DNA of 64,000 nt from Leucocoprinus leucothites (taxonomy: Eukaryota > Basidiomycota > Agaricomycetes > Agaricales > Agaricaceae): contig JAACJO010000007.1 of NCBI GenBank assembly GCA_013368445.1, positions 2,108,001-2,172,000 on the forward strand, read 5' to 3'. Both the position numbers and the translations under genes were made by a program. Below are positions 23,320 to 34,745 of the stretch, one piece after another. The notes below the pieces were generated by a model. That model had not been told where the DNA came from. It saw only the letters and a program-made list of their open reading frames with translations, and made no database searches. Numbering within the stretch: position 1 is the first letter of the stretch; each line of letters opens with the position of its first letter.

Positions 23320-23730
23320 GATGCTCTCATGGCATATAACCCCAGGTTGGCTGGTGCGGTTCTTTCGAGCCATGGCAGATGCCAACTTGATTTCGCCCAG
23401 TCTCGAATTGAGGTCCTTGTTGAAATGGTGTCCAAATTAGGTGAAAAGAGAAGCCTTAAATTTCTAAACGAGAAACTCCAGCTTTTCGTCACGGTGGACG
23501 GTGGAGTCAGGTGTGCAACCGACGTTCTCAAGGCTGTTGTCTTCAAGGGAGCCACGGCAGGTAGGTCCCTAGTTCAATGTTCCCGATATCCTTGTGGCTC
23601 ACGTCATTTTATAGTTGGCATTGGCCGCCCATTCCTTTATGGGTTCGAAGGTGTGGATAAAGCACTTCAAACTCTTCACGTAGGATCTATGACAACATGC
23701 TGGCTGCAAACCTTGCTGAAAGTCAGTACT
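23320..23730 (+). pseudogene. C-terminal relic of an FMN-dependent 2-hydroxy-acid dehydrogenase
   Basis: Remnant of the lactate dehydrogenase (cytochrome b2) / glycolate oxidase family. The frame from 23329 reads AGAVLSSHGRCQLDFAQS, then VDGGVRCATDVLKAV. Across a 54-nt intron (23561-23614) the frame is kept to VGIGRPFLYGFEGVDKALQ. These match the family blocks around VLSNHGGRQLD, DGGVRRGTDVLKAL and GIGRPFLYA. In the family these lie in the last third of the TIM barrel and bind FMN phosphate. The N-terminal two-thirds, including the catalytic His/Arg block and any cytochrome b5 domain, are absent upstream. The extreme C-terminus is corrupted after LQTL. The conserved intron indicates a decayed genomic copy, not a retrocopy. 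The remaining frame is too short to be an enzyme. Confidence 0.8.
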
Positions 23731-26700
23731 TCTCTATGTGTCCCCCATATCCTAGCCTACTCAAAATGACTTTTATATTTCTCTTGTTCATGTAATAAAA
23801 CCTCATCTCTACCGGTAAATTTTTATTTAATTATTTAGTAGACTTTTGCCACCGCCGTTATCTACTCCGAAATTGGTGCCAACGCTTTCCCGGCGCCTGG
23901 CATATGCCGGCCATATCCTCTGAATTATAGTGTGGGAATGCCTCGGTGACATTGATCACACAAGGAGGGACCAGATCACGAATTTTGTAATGAAGTTAGA
24001 CCGTGTCCGTCTGGGCTTCTGTACACGAGGACAACGTTGTTCGTTTAGGGGCATGTTTGCTCTGAGTGAATAAAATCTGTCTTTGCTGAAGGAGGTATTG
24101 GCCTCTGAGCATTAATTTGAAGCTCGATAGACAGTGCAAAGGTTAGATACTTGATATACAGAAAATAGGGGTCATTTTACCTTGGACGATCATCGGACTT
24201 TGATTTTTTTAAATCTAAGCGCCCCCGATCTCATGACTTGCGCCCACTTGCACACGCCCCAAATTGGTTATGATTAGGGTGACACGAAAGGACTTGGTGA
24301 GCACACGAGATTTTCAAAGCAAATGGTCCGAAATGAGATGGAAATTTGCATATTCTACAGCTCCGCGGCCTCGCCTCGAAGTTCCCAGTGCCTCGCTGTT
24401 CATATCCCCTGGTTCTAAAAGCAATTTTATTAATGACTTGTAGAGCTTCTTCGGGCGTAGATTCATTTCGAGTATATTTCACCGTTCGGCGTCAAGATAA
24501 TCAACACCCCAAAATAACTTGAGCTATACTTCTGGTATGTATCTCTTGAGTCTCTTCCACGACCTTCTTCATCATGGGTTAGCACTTCACGCCTGGTTTA
24601 ATATCCGCTCAGCATCCTAGCTCGACATCCTAACCCGCCCACACTCTTATTCTGTGTATGTACGTGCCTGCGCCGTATGCTAACCACCATTCAAATTACT
24701 ACTACCCGAGAATACAGGCACTCAAAATGAATAGGTACCTTAGCAGCCACTGACAAGGAATGTAGTATGGTAACGAGTCCGAACGATCTGTGTCTAGATT
24801 GACACAATTAACACCACCATCAACAAGTAATGTAATGTCATATCAGAAGTTTTCAGTGTTCGTGTACGTTTGACAGTCCAGTGAAAATGTTTTTTTTTTT
24901 AGCGTTGTTTCGCGGCCTTATCGTACATGTATCCGAGAAGAGTAGATCACCAAGAAGGAATCATGTTACCGACTGGGGGAATTACGACCGCAGTTAAGAC
25001 GCGACCTAGAATTCGTTCCTCGTATTCTACTCGCTTGATGCGTAGTGTTTTTATACATATCAAAGTCAATTCCAGACTTCTACCTCTTGCCCTGAAGGGG
25101 CACTGTCCACTGGTCTCAAAAATAGCGCGATAACCTCGTGGGCTGGGGGTGGACGGCACACTGAAATACCCAACCCGACCCGACATCGTTTGAGGGGCGT
25201 CACTCGAATCCTGCTATTTCAGCTCAACTATATAGTCCTGTACCTTGTTTTCAAGGCAAGTGGACAAGATCATCAGGAGTGAGAGCGGGGATAATATTTA
25301 AATTGGAACAAAGTCCAACTTCAATTCGGGGTAAGTAGTTCTTTTATGAATGTGTGGGGGGAAGGGCCAAAACAAGTTAGGGCACACGGGGATATATTTA
25401 TCGCGGCGACTCTAGTCTTAAAAGAGACCCGCGAGTTAATCGGCACAATTATGTAGATAGTGGTAGGTTTCCTGGAGAAGCGTATCCTAGCTCCGCTATG
25501 TCCACAAACCCGGGTTTGGGTCTGTCCTAACAACATTACTCTCTGGCCAACAAGCTCGCAACCGATACTCGACCCTCGACACCCGACCCTCGACACTCGG
25601 CGACTCAGTGATGTCAATGATTCCCAAGTACAGGCATCCCTTTCCTTGATAAATAAACACCGCTTGTCGATCACCTTGGCGGCCGTGTCAATCGAAAGTG
25701 CAGCTACCAGCCCACGACCCTTCATTTGCCCACGAAGAAAAAGAAATAGAACTCGCGGGGAAGGAAAGAAATTTACCAGTCCCTGCACATCGCTCCAGCT
25801 CCAAGGAGTCCCAGAACCTACTAAAGAATCATGATCGATTCCACAAAGAACCAAGTCCATCATACTAGTCACTACATCGGACATTCTGCCGTACACCAGA
25901 GCCTTCGCCTCCAGCGCTGAGCGTTAACACCTGTTCACCTGACCGTCCCTATTCAGCCATTAGATAACGTGGTAATCCTTCCCTCTCCATATGTTTCAAG
26001 CTTTATTAACCATAACAAAGCCGAATGTCCGTTTTAGCCAATGGCTTTTCTGCCTTTATTCAAAAACAGGAAACAGCGGCCGGCGGCGAAGAAACCTGAC
26101 CTTGACAGATTTGGGACTCTTTTTTTTTTTGGAGATCAGTTGATCTTTGAAGGCCATGTGGTCTAGTGGTCCGTGGAACATGAGCTTTATGACGGCAAGA
26201 GGTGATGGTGCTTTGATGGGGTCCAAGAATTTAAGTAAACGGCAACAGCGAACCCGAGAGTGAAAGCAGGAGACTCCGAGGAGTGGGGAACAGTTGTCAT
26301 CGTCGACAGTGACAGCGTTCGTCAAAAATCTCGCATGCACACCCACAGCCAAAAGAATGGCCGAATATCATACGACTTTGGGTGATTTAAAACTGGTCAT
26401 CCAAACGCAAAGGCTAGATGGTCCGAAGGCAGAGCATTCGGTGGGCTTGGGCCCGGGGCGGAGGGCAGTGCGGTGGTATTGGAACTTGTGCCATTTCTCG
26501 CGAGCAGGACACATGCCCTGGTACCGCCCGCAGGATCAGGCGATTTAGAGCGTGCAAAAGAATTAACAAAAAAGATGCTGCAGTCGCCTGGTTACGGCGT
26601 GAACGCGAACGTCAAGTCATAGTAAAAATGCTGAGCGTTAGAGCATGTATGAAATGTTTCCGTTTAATTAACGGAAGGGAACCAATCATAAAACTCAACG

Positions 26701-26893
26701 GTGGAACGAGTACGAGGTTGGAGACTGAATAAAAAATAAAACTCAAGGAGAAGAGAGGAGTGTGATGTAAAGAAGGAGCTCAGGGCCGGGAAGGGATGAA
26801 ATCATAAATGGTCCGATGTGACCTACTTTTAGTCTCTTCCCTCCCCCCTCCGCGTCTTCCTTTCTTCCCACCTCTTCATCTCTCACTTCCAGG
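23731..26893. other. Gene-poor interval left of the array
   Basis: About 3.1 kb without a supported gene. Open frames at 25321-25896 (-), 25460-25834 (+) and 26056-26352 (-) have no recognisable domain and overlap on opposite strands. A short direct repeat of CGACCCTCGACAC lies near 25570-25600. The last 65 bases before 26894 are pyrimidine-rich and probably form the core promoter of the Ser/Pro-rich gene. Confidence 0.4.
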
Positions 26894-28664
26894 ATGGCTG
26901 CGTCCTCATCCACGACGTCCTTCGTGGTTGTTGAACCCTTCAGCGCTTCAGAGTCTTCCACATCATCAGAGAATGACGGCCGCATGGTGCGGTTCGACAA
27001 CGAGTGTGTTCTTATTCCCGAATACACCTCTCGCAAAGGGCCAAGAGTAGTGACCAAATCCTACTCTCTTCCACTATGGAAACGTCGGGGTGCAGCAGTG
27101 TCAGACTCAGAGGGTACAGACGACCCGAGTAGTAGCACTAGCGCTCCGCTCCTTTCCAGCTCTCCAGATGAAACTCACGTCGTCCTCCGAGTACCAATAC
27201 CAAGGTAAACCAATCTCAAGTGGTCTCATACCAGTTGTGCTCACACCAAGTCTTGCGTTTAGCATCGTCCGCAGACCATCGCGATCACCGAATCCCTCTC
27301 GTGGCGCTTCTGCCCGTTCACTTTCAATGTCGCCCACAATCCCCCTCACCCCCTGCCTTGTTCAACGAGTACCTTCCTCTCCAGCATCGGAAACTCGCAG
27401 CACCTCATTTCTACAATCACCAAGTCGACGGACACCACACCCAGTTTACCAACGGCGCCAAGACGATCAAACTGTCCCTCTGCGCGCTTGCTGTCCTGAC
27501 TGCTTTCGCATCACCGACCAGAGTTCTAAAGAGGGCTCAACATGGCAAGAGAAGTTTACCAAAGGCGCTAGACGTCGACGAAGTGCTAGCCTTGACTCTG
27601 CTTCTAGTAGTGGAGCGATTGGCGTTGGCAGCGCTATTTCGGCTGGGGGTATGAAGGGGGCATTTACCCCTGGGTCATTTGATGACCGGATGCCGCCACC
27701 TACCTTATCCATCACTGTCGATGAAGTGGACAAGCGCCGACGCTCGCAGGAATCAACGTCGGCCGCTGCCAATGCTGAGGATGACAGCGAAGGTACTCGA
27801 TCGGGATCGTCGTTCAGTCGCTCCACAACGCTGAACAGACATGATCGAGATCACTTCGCAGATTCGCTCCTTTCCGACTCATCCTCCGACCTCTCCCAGT
27901 CACATACACAACTACTCTCACAGCGGAAGGCGTCGCCTATTGCAGAAGAAGATGAGAGCGAATTGTTCCCTCTCCCGTCTCCTCGTCGCTCGCCAACCGG
28001 TTCATCCGGATCATCACCACGACTTTCGCCTCGAACCTCACCACGAACCTCTCCAGGTGTATCACCGAAACCGTCTCCCGGTCCTAGTCCGAATACTTCG
28101 AGTTCGTGCCTGCACCCCAACAGTGCTGCTCTATTAGCTGCCACACTGAGGGAGAAGGCAAAATCTAGGAGTAAAGAGAGTGTGAGCTCAGAAGAGCTCT
28201 TAGTTTCCAACGGCATTTCGAGAAAACCCGGCGACGTTTCAACACCACCACAATCTGGCGCATCAACGCCACGAGCGAACAAACCGCGACCGCTCTCCCT
28301 CACCCTAAACTTCCCCACCATGCGCAAATCCTCCGCAAACTCCGAGACCGTGACACCGTCAAATAGCAATGGCGATAATGACACGGCACCGAACACACCT
28401 GTATCCCCATCTGCCGATGCCGGGCTCAGCTCATCACTCACCTCGACATCGACTATGTCATCCATGGCGAGCAGTCAGCCCAAGTCTCCCGTCACTCCTT
28501 CCTCACCCAGGTTCCTATCGTCTCCGAAGACTAGCCGAAAATTATCTTTCGGACTGCCATTTCTGAAAGCGGGGGAAGCCATCAAAGGCGCAGGGGCGGA
28601 AGTATTGAGAGGTGTGAGTTCAATTTCGGGGGGAGGAGGCGGACTACATCTTGGTAGCGTATAA
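26894..28664 (+). CDS. Ser/Pro-rich low-complexity protein, intact founder copy, two exons
   Basis: Predicted protein of 570 residues from exons 26894-27204 and 27263-28664 with matching phase. No named domain is recognised. Three features stand out. Residues about 30-65 form a compact conserved-looking block (MVRFDNECVLIPEYTS, KGPRVVTKSYSLPLWKRR). A CPDCFR segment near residue 190 is followed by STWQEKFTKGARRRRSAS, a basic, possibly phosphorylated stretch. From about 320 there are SP-type repeats (RLSPRTSPRTSPGVSPKPSP). The C-terminus is SRKLSFGLPFLKAGEAIKG followed by a Gly-rich tail. The composition suggests a disordered, proline-directed phosphoprotein; function is unknown. It is convergent with NLR-A, 624 bp apart. 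Four degraded copies of this gene lie further right, each in the same place relative to an NLR. This is the only copy with a start codon, open frame and clean intron. Confidence 0.85.
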
Positions 28665-29288
28665 ACACGACGACCTCTTCACGCACTCCTAAGACTTGTC
28701 AAGCTGCTGTTGGAAGTGGCGTGGTTTTTGTGAAGGAATCCCATTCAGATAGGATGGACAATACATGGGCGCTGGGGGGGGGGGGTTGTTTATATGCGCT
28801 TTGTGTTGGTTTTCGATATGTTTTATATTTTTGTTCGCAAGCTCAGAGTCTCGGACCCGGCCTTTCCCTGGCCTTGGTGCCGGTGACTCGTCCGCGTCAT
28901 TCCTGCCGAGCACCAGCCACATCAACGGCATGGCTTGCTGGCTGTCGGCCGCATCGCGTATGTCGAGGGAGACGACAGCATGGTGTGCTTGGTGCGCGTC
29001 GCATGGTGGTTCCATGCTAATGTAGTGATTACCTGAAACACGCGTGGTCCGCTGTTATCAGCACTTTATTTTATACCCTTTATCTAACCTTCGTCGCTCT
29101 TTACCTCTGACCTTGATCTCTTTCGCTTCGCTTGAGGCTTTAGGTATATATTTCATGTTTCGCTGCACATTTCTTGGATGGAAATATTTGGAAGATTCGT
29201 ATCTGTTACATTTGTTGTTTTGCTCGCATTACAGTAGTTTACATCGAACATTAGTGAAGTTTGTAGATTATAATACATGCTGTTGTGA
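28665..29288. other. Convergent spacer between the Ser/Pro gene and NLR-A
   Basis: 3' flanks of both genes. The sequence is shared with the spacers at 41947-42586, 51575-52144, 56555-57193 and 63060-63689; for example all contain CTCTTCACGCAC- or TTTATACCCTTT-like blocks. A run of ten or more G occurs near 28775. No independent gene is supported. Confidence 0.6.
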
Positions 29289-31740
29289 CTACACCTTGTG
29301 CACCGTCACATGGACATGTACCTGAGTAGAAACTCCGAGGAGGAAATGTAGAGAAAGGGGTGATTGCTTGAGCTTGTCTGGGAAGAAATCTGAAACCCAG
29401 TCCTTGAAAAGTTCGGTATCAAGCTTATGCTCGACAGATAAGGTTCGAAATGTGCCCACTGGCGGCTTATCGACAAGTCTGACCAGCAATTCGTGAGGAG
29501 GAGCCTATCATTCAATCAGCAATTGACGAGTGTGTCAAAGATCGAGGCAACAAACCTTGGTGCTTAGCCAACGAATGAATGGGACAAATATCCCGGACGG
29601 TGGATCCTGTAGTTTTTCAAAGTCAAAAGATCTCATTTCATCTATAAAAGTTGTTGAATGCCCGCTATTCAGATAAGGGGCGATATCCCATGGAAGGCAT
29701 CGGGCAAGGTAAAGAACGCGGGTATTCACTAAGAGGACAAAGCCAAATTTCAAAAGCTAGTCAGGGATTGACAATTTTATAACCGACGATACTGACCGTT
29801 GGAACATGTATTATTATGTTTGCCCAGCCATCTAATACACCGAACAACAGAATCGAGGTCCTCGGTGTCCCTGCTTATATGAAATTTGCCTGAACGAGCG
29901 GGATCCCGGAGAAAATCGGCAAAGGAAGCATGGTGGAACCGGAGACCTTTTGAAGAAGCTTCGCTCGGAAGGGGAATGTAGAGCACCGAATGTAATGATC
30001 TGAGTGCTCCGTAGTACGCAGCTTGAGTAAGGAGGAGATAATCCGCCTGATCCCGAACATGTCGAATGTGCTCGCGATCCCAGTAGTTCAGGTTTGCACT
30101 CAAAATCTGCATTGTTACAGGCAGGACAGTGGCTGGTATGTCAGATAGAACCCGACTGTAGAGACGATCGAGGGCTTCAAGTGGATTAACCTGAGCACCT
30201 CCATCAACTCCAAGACCAGAAGCTATCCTGGTACAGATCCGGAATTGTTTCTCTGGATCACCAACTTCCTTGCTTCCGATAAACCGGGCCATAAAAGATA
30301 CATAACCAAGGTGACCAGATGCCGCCCTACACAGGCGATCTACGCTCTGCCTCGGTGGCCAATCCGCAGGTAGAAAGCCTTCATACTGCTTCCGGATTTT
30401 TGAGAGCTCTCGTTCGAGAAGGTGCCTTGCATCGGCTTGCGCTTCGACGTCATTTACAGAAACCTCCTTTTTCCCACAGACAGCAGGAAAGTCAATGTCA
30501 GAAACTATCGTTCTGAAGTGCCATTCCGGACGACTGCAAATCAACCATAGTAACGGGAATTGCTTGATTCGTCCGGCATGATCAAGCAGGAGCTGGACAA
30601 GCTCGCATTGCTCCTCTGTGCCCTTGCACTCATCCAAGCCGTCAAGTATGATTAGCAGGGGATCTTGGAGAGAGTTGTTCGAAATGGTTGCGATAATCTG
30701 AAATGGTTCAATAATGAGCTTGCTGAACTGGGTAGAGCGATTCTTGTTTAAGATCCAAAGATCATCTACCAAGCGCTGGCTGACGATCTGTTTATAAGTA
30801 TTGTTCCTCATTGCGAGCTGGTAAGCAAGCGTCGGGATGACGGTCGCAGGGTCGCTAATCTGTCCTGGGCGAGAGAAAAAGAATGTTCCTCCCAGATGTC
30901 CTGTTTTCTCCAGCTCCTCCGCGATGCTCTGCGCAATAGCAGATTTCCCAATTCCTGCTGGGCCCATGTACCACAGCAGCCTCTGTTCTCGATTGGGATT
31001 GCCGTGCCATTGTAGAACATCGTTTCTCAGTGACGCTCGAGTGTTTTCGCTACATCGAGGTGGGTACTCTCGATAGTATGAGTTGTGTATCGCCTCAGGC
31101 CGTCCTTTTTCGGCAAGTCGTTGCAATACTGCGAACCTGGTCAGGTTGAAGTCGGGGTTCGTAAAGAACAACTTACCAGGTTGATTGGACAGGACTGTGT
31201 CAACCATGTTCACATGTCCATTGATAACAAAGCCACTTGCGTTGGCGAAGGGACCCACTGCAGGGCAAAGGCTGGGTGCTATAGAGTCACCAGTGAGAAG
31301 ATGATCGTGCCTCATAGGTACCTGGTGGCTTGCCTGCGTCGTGCTGACTCTGATTCCTCGCCTCCGCACCAGATTGTTGACAATTCTTCGGCAATGCCTG
31401 CAGAGCACTCAACGAGAAATCCAGATGCTGAGTCTGGGAAGTAATTTCCTGAATCGTTGATGAGTGGCTCAGTGCTGAAAGCGCATGAGCGACAGGGGAC
31501 AAATCTTACAAGATAATGAGGACACTTGCCTTTGTGGCGTTCCGCTTTAATGTTCTCGATGATATCGCGGCGATCTGCCTCATTGACATCGAGTTGTAGC
31601 GGTGTCCCTTGGTGCTTGGTGGGACTTATCACCAATTTGTTTGCATCGTCGTCTTGGGCTTTCGAGGGATATGCTTCTCGTTCACTTTCTGAGAATCTAA
31701 CGCTGGCCCGAATCCTCTCAAATATTGCTTTCAGAGGCAT
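29289..31740 (-). CDS. NLR-A: NACHT-domain STAND NTPase, six exons
   Basis: Predicted 728-residue NLR-like protein. Minus-strand exons: 31740-31530, 31474-31322, 31278-31177, 31128-29797, 29728-29556 and 29504-29289; all phases agree and no stop interrupts the frame. Exon 1 begins MPLKAIFERIRASVRFSE, shared with D, E and F. Exon 3 carries GPFANASGFVINGHVNM, the short motif typical before agaricomycete NACHT domains. Exon 4 holds the NACHT core: Walker A GPAGIGKS (211-218), Walker B LLIILDGLDEC (Asp at about 318), CSRPEWH, and HASFADFLRDPARSG near its end. The last two exons encode FDFEKLQDPP ... FIRWLSTK and a terminal module with FRTLSVE, WVSDFFPD and PLSLHFLLG that I do not recognise. No WD40, ankyrin or TPR repeats follow. 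Intron 1 uses a GC donor (AAAG|GCAAGT). A 24-nt-shorter exon 3 from a nearby CAG acceptor is also possible. Role in non-self recognition is inferred from the family. Confidence 0.87.
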
Positions 31741-32396
31741 AGTGGGAGAGGTGGATCATGGAATGAGGTACGTCACTTGGCGTCTATCTGCCGGTGAGAA
31801 GGTCTGCTTGAGGCTCTGATACTACACGTTGTTGAGCCAAAAATATACGACGTCAAACCACAGGCGCAAAAATGTTCACAGAACGAGAATGCCACAGGAA
31901 GGTGGATCGGTCTGTCATCGCTGAGGAAAGGCTTGGTGACGCTAAACAAAAGTTGGTATAAGTGTTGCACCAACTGGATGAAGAGATGTGAGCCAACCGC
32001 GAGTCTCACCGACGAACTGGGCCAATAGTTTTCCAGAAATGAAAGGTCATCGAAGGCTCGAAAAATATATAAGTACCCTCTTTGAGCTCAGCAGGCTGCA
32101 GCATGAGCAGATGATGAGTGATAGCAAAAGTACATAACCAGCGCTTGCATCTGGGCTCACCCGTTCGAACTGACCCTCGGAGTCAAGAGGTGAGCCCTTC
32201 TCAAATTTGTTCTCTTCGCACGGATTCCCAAGAGGAATTCCTCTCACGTCCCGCTCATATTCGAGCAAGATACTTCCATGACAGCTAGATGTGTAGGTTA
32301 CAGTACATATCGACAGTCCTTTGTCAATCCAAGCCAACGACAATATTTACAAATTACGGTGTGAAAAGCACCAGCGCTCCTGACCTGCATGATTAT
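31741..32396. other. NLR-A upstream region / NLR-B 3' flank
   Basis: Contains the probable NLR-A promoter. From about 31900 to 32190 it resembles the stretch behind NLR-E (about 54780-55080), including a CATAACCAGCGC-like block. No gene is supported. Confidence 0.5.
31834..31847 (-). promoter_or_regulatory. Conserved NLR promoter element (NLR-A)
   Basis: The + strand reads GAGCCAAAAATATA, i.e. TATATTTTTGGCTC towards the gene, about 95-107 bp before the ATG. The same block lies at a similar distance before NLR-D, E and F and slightly closer before NLR-C. The TATA-like end suggests a core promoter; binding factor unknown. Confidence 0.55.
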
Positions 32397-34745
32397 TCAC
32401 CGAGGCTTCGGTTCAATCACCGTCAGGTGAACATGTAGCTGAGTAGCACCTGCAAGGAGAAACTGTAAAGAAAGAGGCGACTGCACATGTTCTTCGTCAG
32501 GAAAGAAAACTGACACCCATTCCTTGTAGTCCTTGGGACTGGCCTTGAGCTCTATAGGCAGAGTTCGGATAGTAGTCTCCGGTGCCTCGTTGGCGAGCCT
32601 CTCAAGCAATTTTTTTGGAGGAGCCTATCAAGCCATTTGCATTATAAGCACTTATATCTTGACAGGAGTCGGTGTGGAAACTGATCTTGGTGTACAACCA
32701 ACGGATAAATTCTGCAAAATTCTCGAGTATAGGGTTGAATTGTGGATTTCCAAAATCAAACGACATTAGTTCATCCATAAGGCTCTGTAAGAGCTCGTCT
32801 GGGACGCGACAGCCCGATCTCCACCCCACCGACCTAGTGAAGAGAAAGATAGGGTTACGCACTAAAAGGCCAGATCTCGAAGATCAGTAGAGGACATCAA
32901 CTGACAACCTATCCTTACCATCAGGAGCTCGGTCACTGTTTTTCTTCAACCACTGGAGACATTGGATGGCAACTTCATGGTGTCCAACACCTTCGGTTAT
33001 ATGGAATTTACCCGAGCGAACTGGGTCTTGGAGAAAATCCACGAAGGAAGCGTGGTAGAAGCGAAGACGTTCGACAGAGGCTCTAGCCGGGGAAGGGACG
33101 TTGCTCACAGAGTGTAATTGCTTCAGTGCCCCAAAAAATGAAACTTGAGCGAGGCCAAGGAACTCGGCCTGACGCTGAACATCCGGGAGGGATCTAGCAG
33201 CCTCATGAGTGCATAGACTCAGAATCCGCATAGTCACAGGTAGGACATTGGCATGCACATCAGAGAGAATTCGATGATAAAGGCAGTCGAGGGCATCAAA
33301 GGGATTGATGCGGGTCCCCTGATCAACACCAAAACCAAGTGCAATCCTGGTACAGATCTGGAGCTGTTTTTCTGGATCACCGGCTTCAGCATCCCCGATG
33401 AAACGAGCCATAAAGGACGCAAAGCCGAGATGGCCAGATGCCGCTCTACAAAGACGGTCTACGTCTGCTCTTGGTGGCCAATCCGCAGGTAATAAATCCA
33501 TATACTCCTTCTTAATTCTCGTGAACTCTGTTTCAAAAAGGCGCCTCGCATCTGCTTGAGCCTCGTAATCATCGACGTCGATTTCTTTTTTTTCGCAGGA
33601 GGGAGGAAAGTCGGCGTCGGCAACAACAAATTTCAGGTGCCATTCCGGACGACTGCACACTAACCAGAGCAAGGGGAATTTCTCGATGCGCCCGACGTGG
33701 TCGAGGATGAGCTGAACGAGTTCACATTGCGCCTCCTTTCCCTTGCATTCGTCGAGTCCATCCAATATCATCAGCAAAGGATTATCGTAAGCAGAGTTGT
33801 CTGAAGTTGCAATGGCCTGGAAGGGTTCAACGATGAGCTTGTTGAACTGAATAGAACGATTCTTGCTCAATATTAGGGGGTCATCTGCTAGGAGCTTTGT
33901 GACGATTGGCTTGTAGAGATCGTTCTTGATCGCAAGTTGATAAGCGAGTGTTGGAATGACAGTCGTAGGATCGTCTATCTGCCCCGGGCGAGAGAAGAAG
34001 AAGGAGCCACCGAGATACCCTGTCGTCTCAAGTTCTTCGGCGACACTCTGAGCGATGGCAGACTTTCCAACTCCCGCCGGACCCATGTACCATCGCATTT
34101 GCTCCCGACGATGAGGATTGCTGTGCCATTGTAGGATGTCTTTCCTCAGTGACTTTCGGGTGTCCTCATGGCATCGTGGTGGATATTCTCGGTAGGATGA
34201 ATCATGTATTGCTTCGGGCTTTCCCTTTTCGGCCAGACGCTGTATCACTGGAGCACAGAAATGAGACTGGGTCGGAGAGAATGCGGGTCCTACTTACCAA
34301 CCTGACTGGACTGGATCGTGTCGTACATGTTCACCTGTCCACTAAAAATGAATTCACTTGCATTTGCGAAAGCAGACGGGGAATAAAAGTTCATGGTGTT
34401 TGGTTCTGGAAACCATTTGAATTGGCAAAACAAAGATGGTGACTCTGGTACCTAGCTTGCCTGATCGACATTGCTGACCCGCATTCTTTGCGTCTTTGCC
34501 GACTGCACGCCACGATGAACTACTTGGTCCTACACGCTCATTAGCACAAAGGCAATCGGTCGGACGACAGAGTCCTCACCAGCTAGAGCCACCGGCAGAT
34601 TGGAACATTCATGCTGGCTTGAGTCAATGATATTGACATCAATGATCTGGTTGTCGGGTTGTGAAGCTGGAGGATGCTCCAGAGGTTGAGTGTCTTTTGA
34701 TGATCTGAACTTGCTGGAGATCCTCCTTAATGATGCCAGAGGCAT
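32397..34745 (-). CDS. NLR-B: NACHT NLR with a lost last splice donor
   Basis: Diverged array member. Minus-strand exons: 34745-34580, 34529-34452, 34405-34298, 34247-32919 and 32861 onward. Phases match and the NACHT exon is open: YMGPAGVGKS, LLMILDGLDECKG, CSRPEWH, HASFVDFLQDPVRSG. Exon 1 begins MPLASLRRISSKFRSS, unlike A/D/E/F. Exon 3 carries AFANASEFIFSGQVNM. At the end of exon 5 every other paralog has AAG or CAG followed by GT; here the site (32685-32684) reads AT. Reading on gives a 646-residue protein stopping at 32602. If the site were still used, the last exon 32624-32397 (RLANEAPETTIRTLPIE onward) would be added in frame for 694 residues. The paralog promoter element is missing upstream. 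It is either a C-terminally shortened protein or an early pseudogene. Confidence 0.75.

Noticed and set aside
25321..25896. 191-residue open frame on the minus strand
   Set aside because: No recognisable domain, overlapped by a 124-residue frame on the opposite strand, in a region without splice or promoter context.
27220..27654. Alternative 144-residue frame inside the Ser/Pro-rich gene
   Set aside because: It is the out-of-phase shadow of exon 2; the splice at 27204/27263 joins the other frame cleanly to the stop at 28664.
32602..32686. U12-type AT-AC intron in NLR-B
   Set aside because: The sequence after AAG is ATCAGT, which does not match the ATATCC U12 donor, and the acceptor is AG as in the GT-AG paralogs; simple donor loss is more likely.
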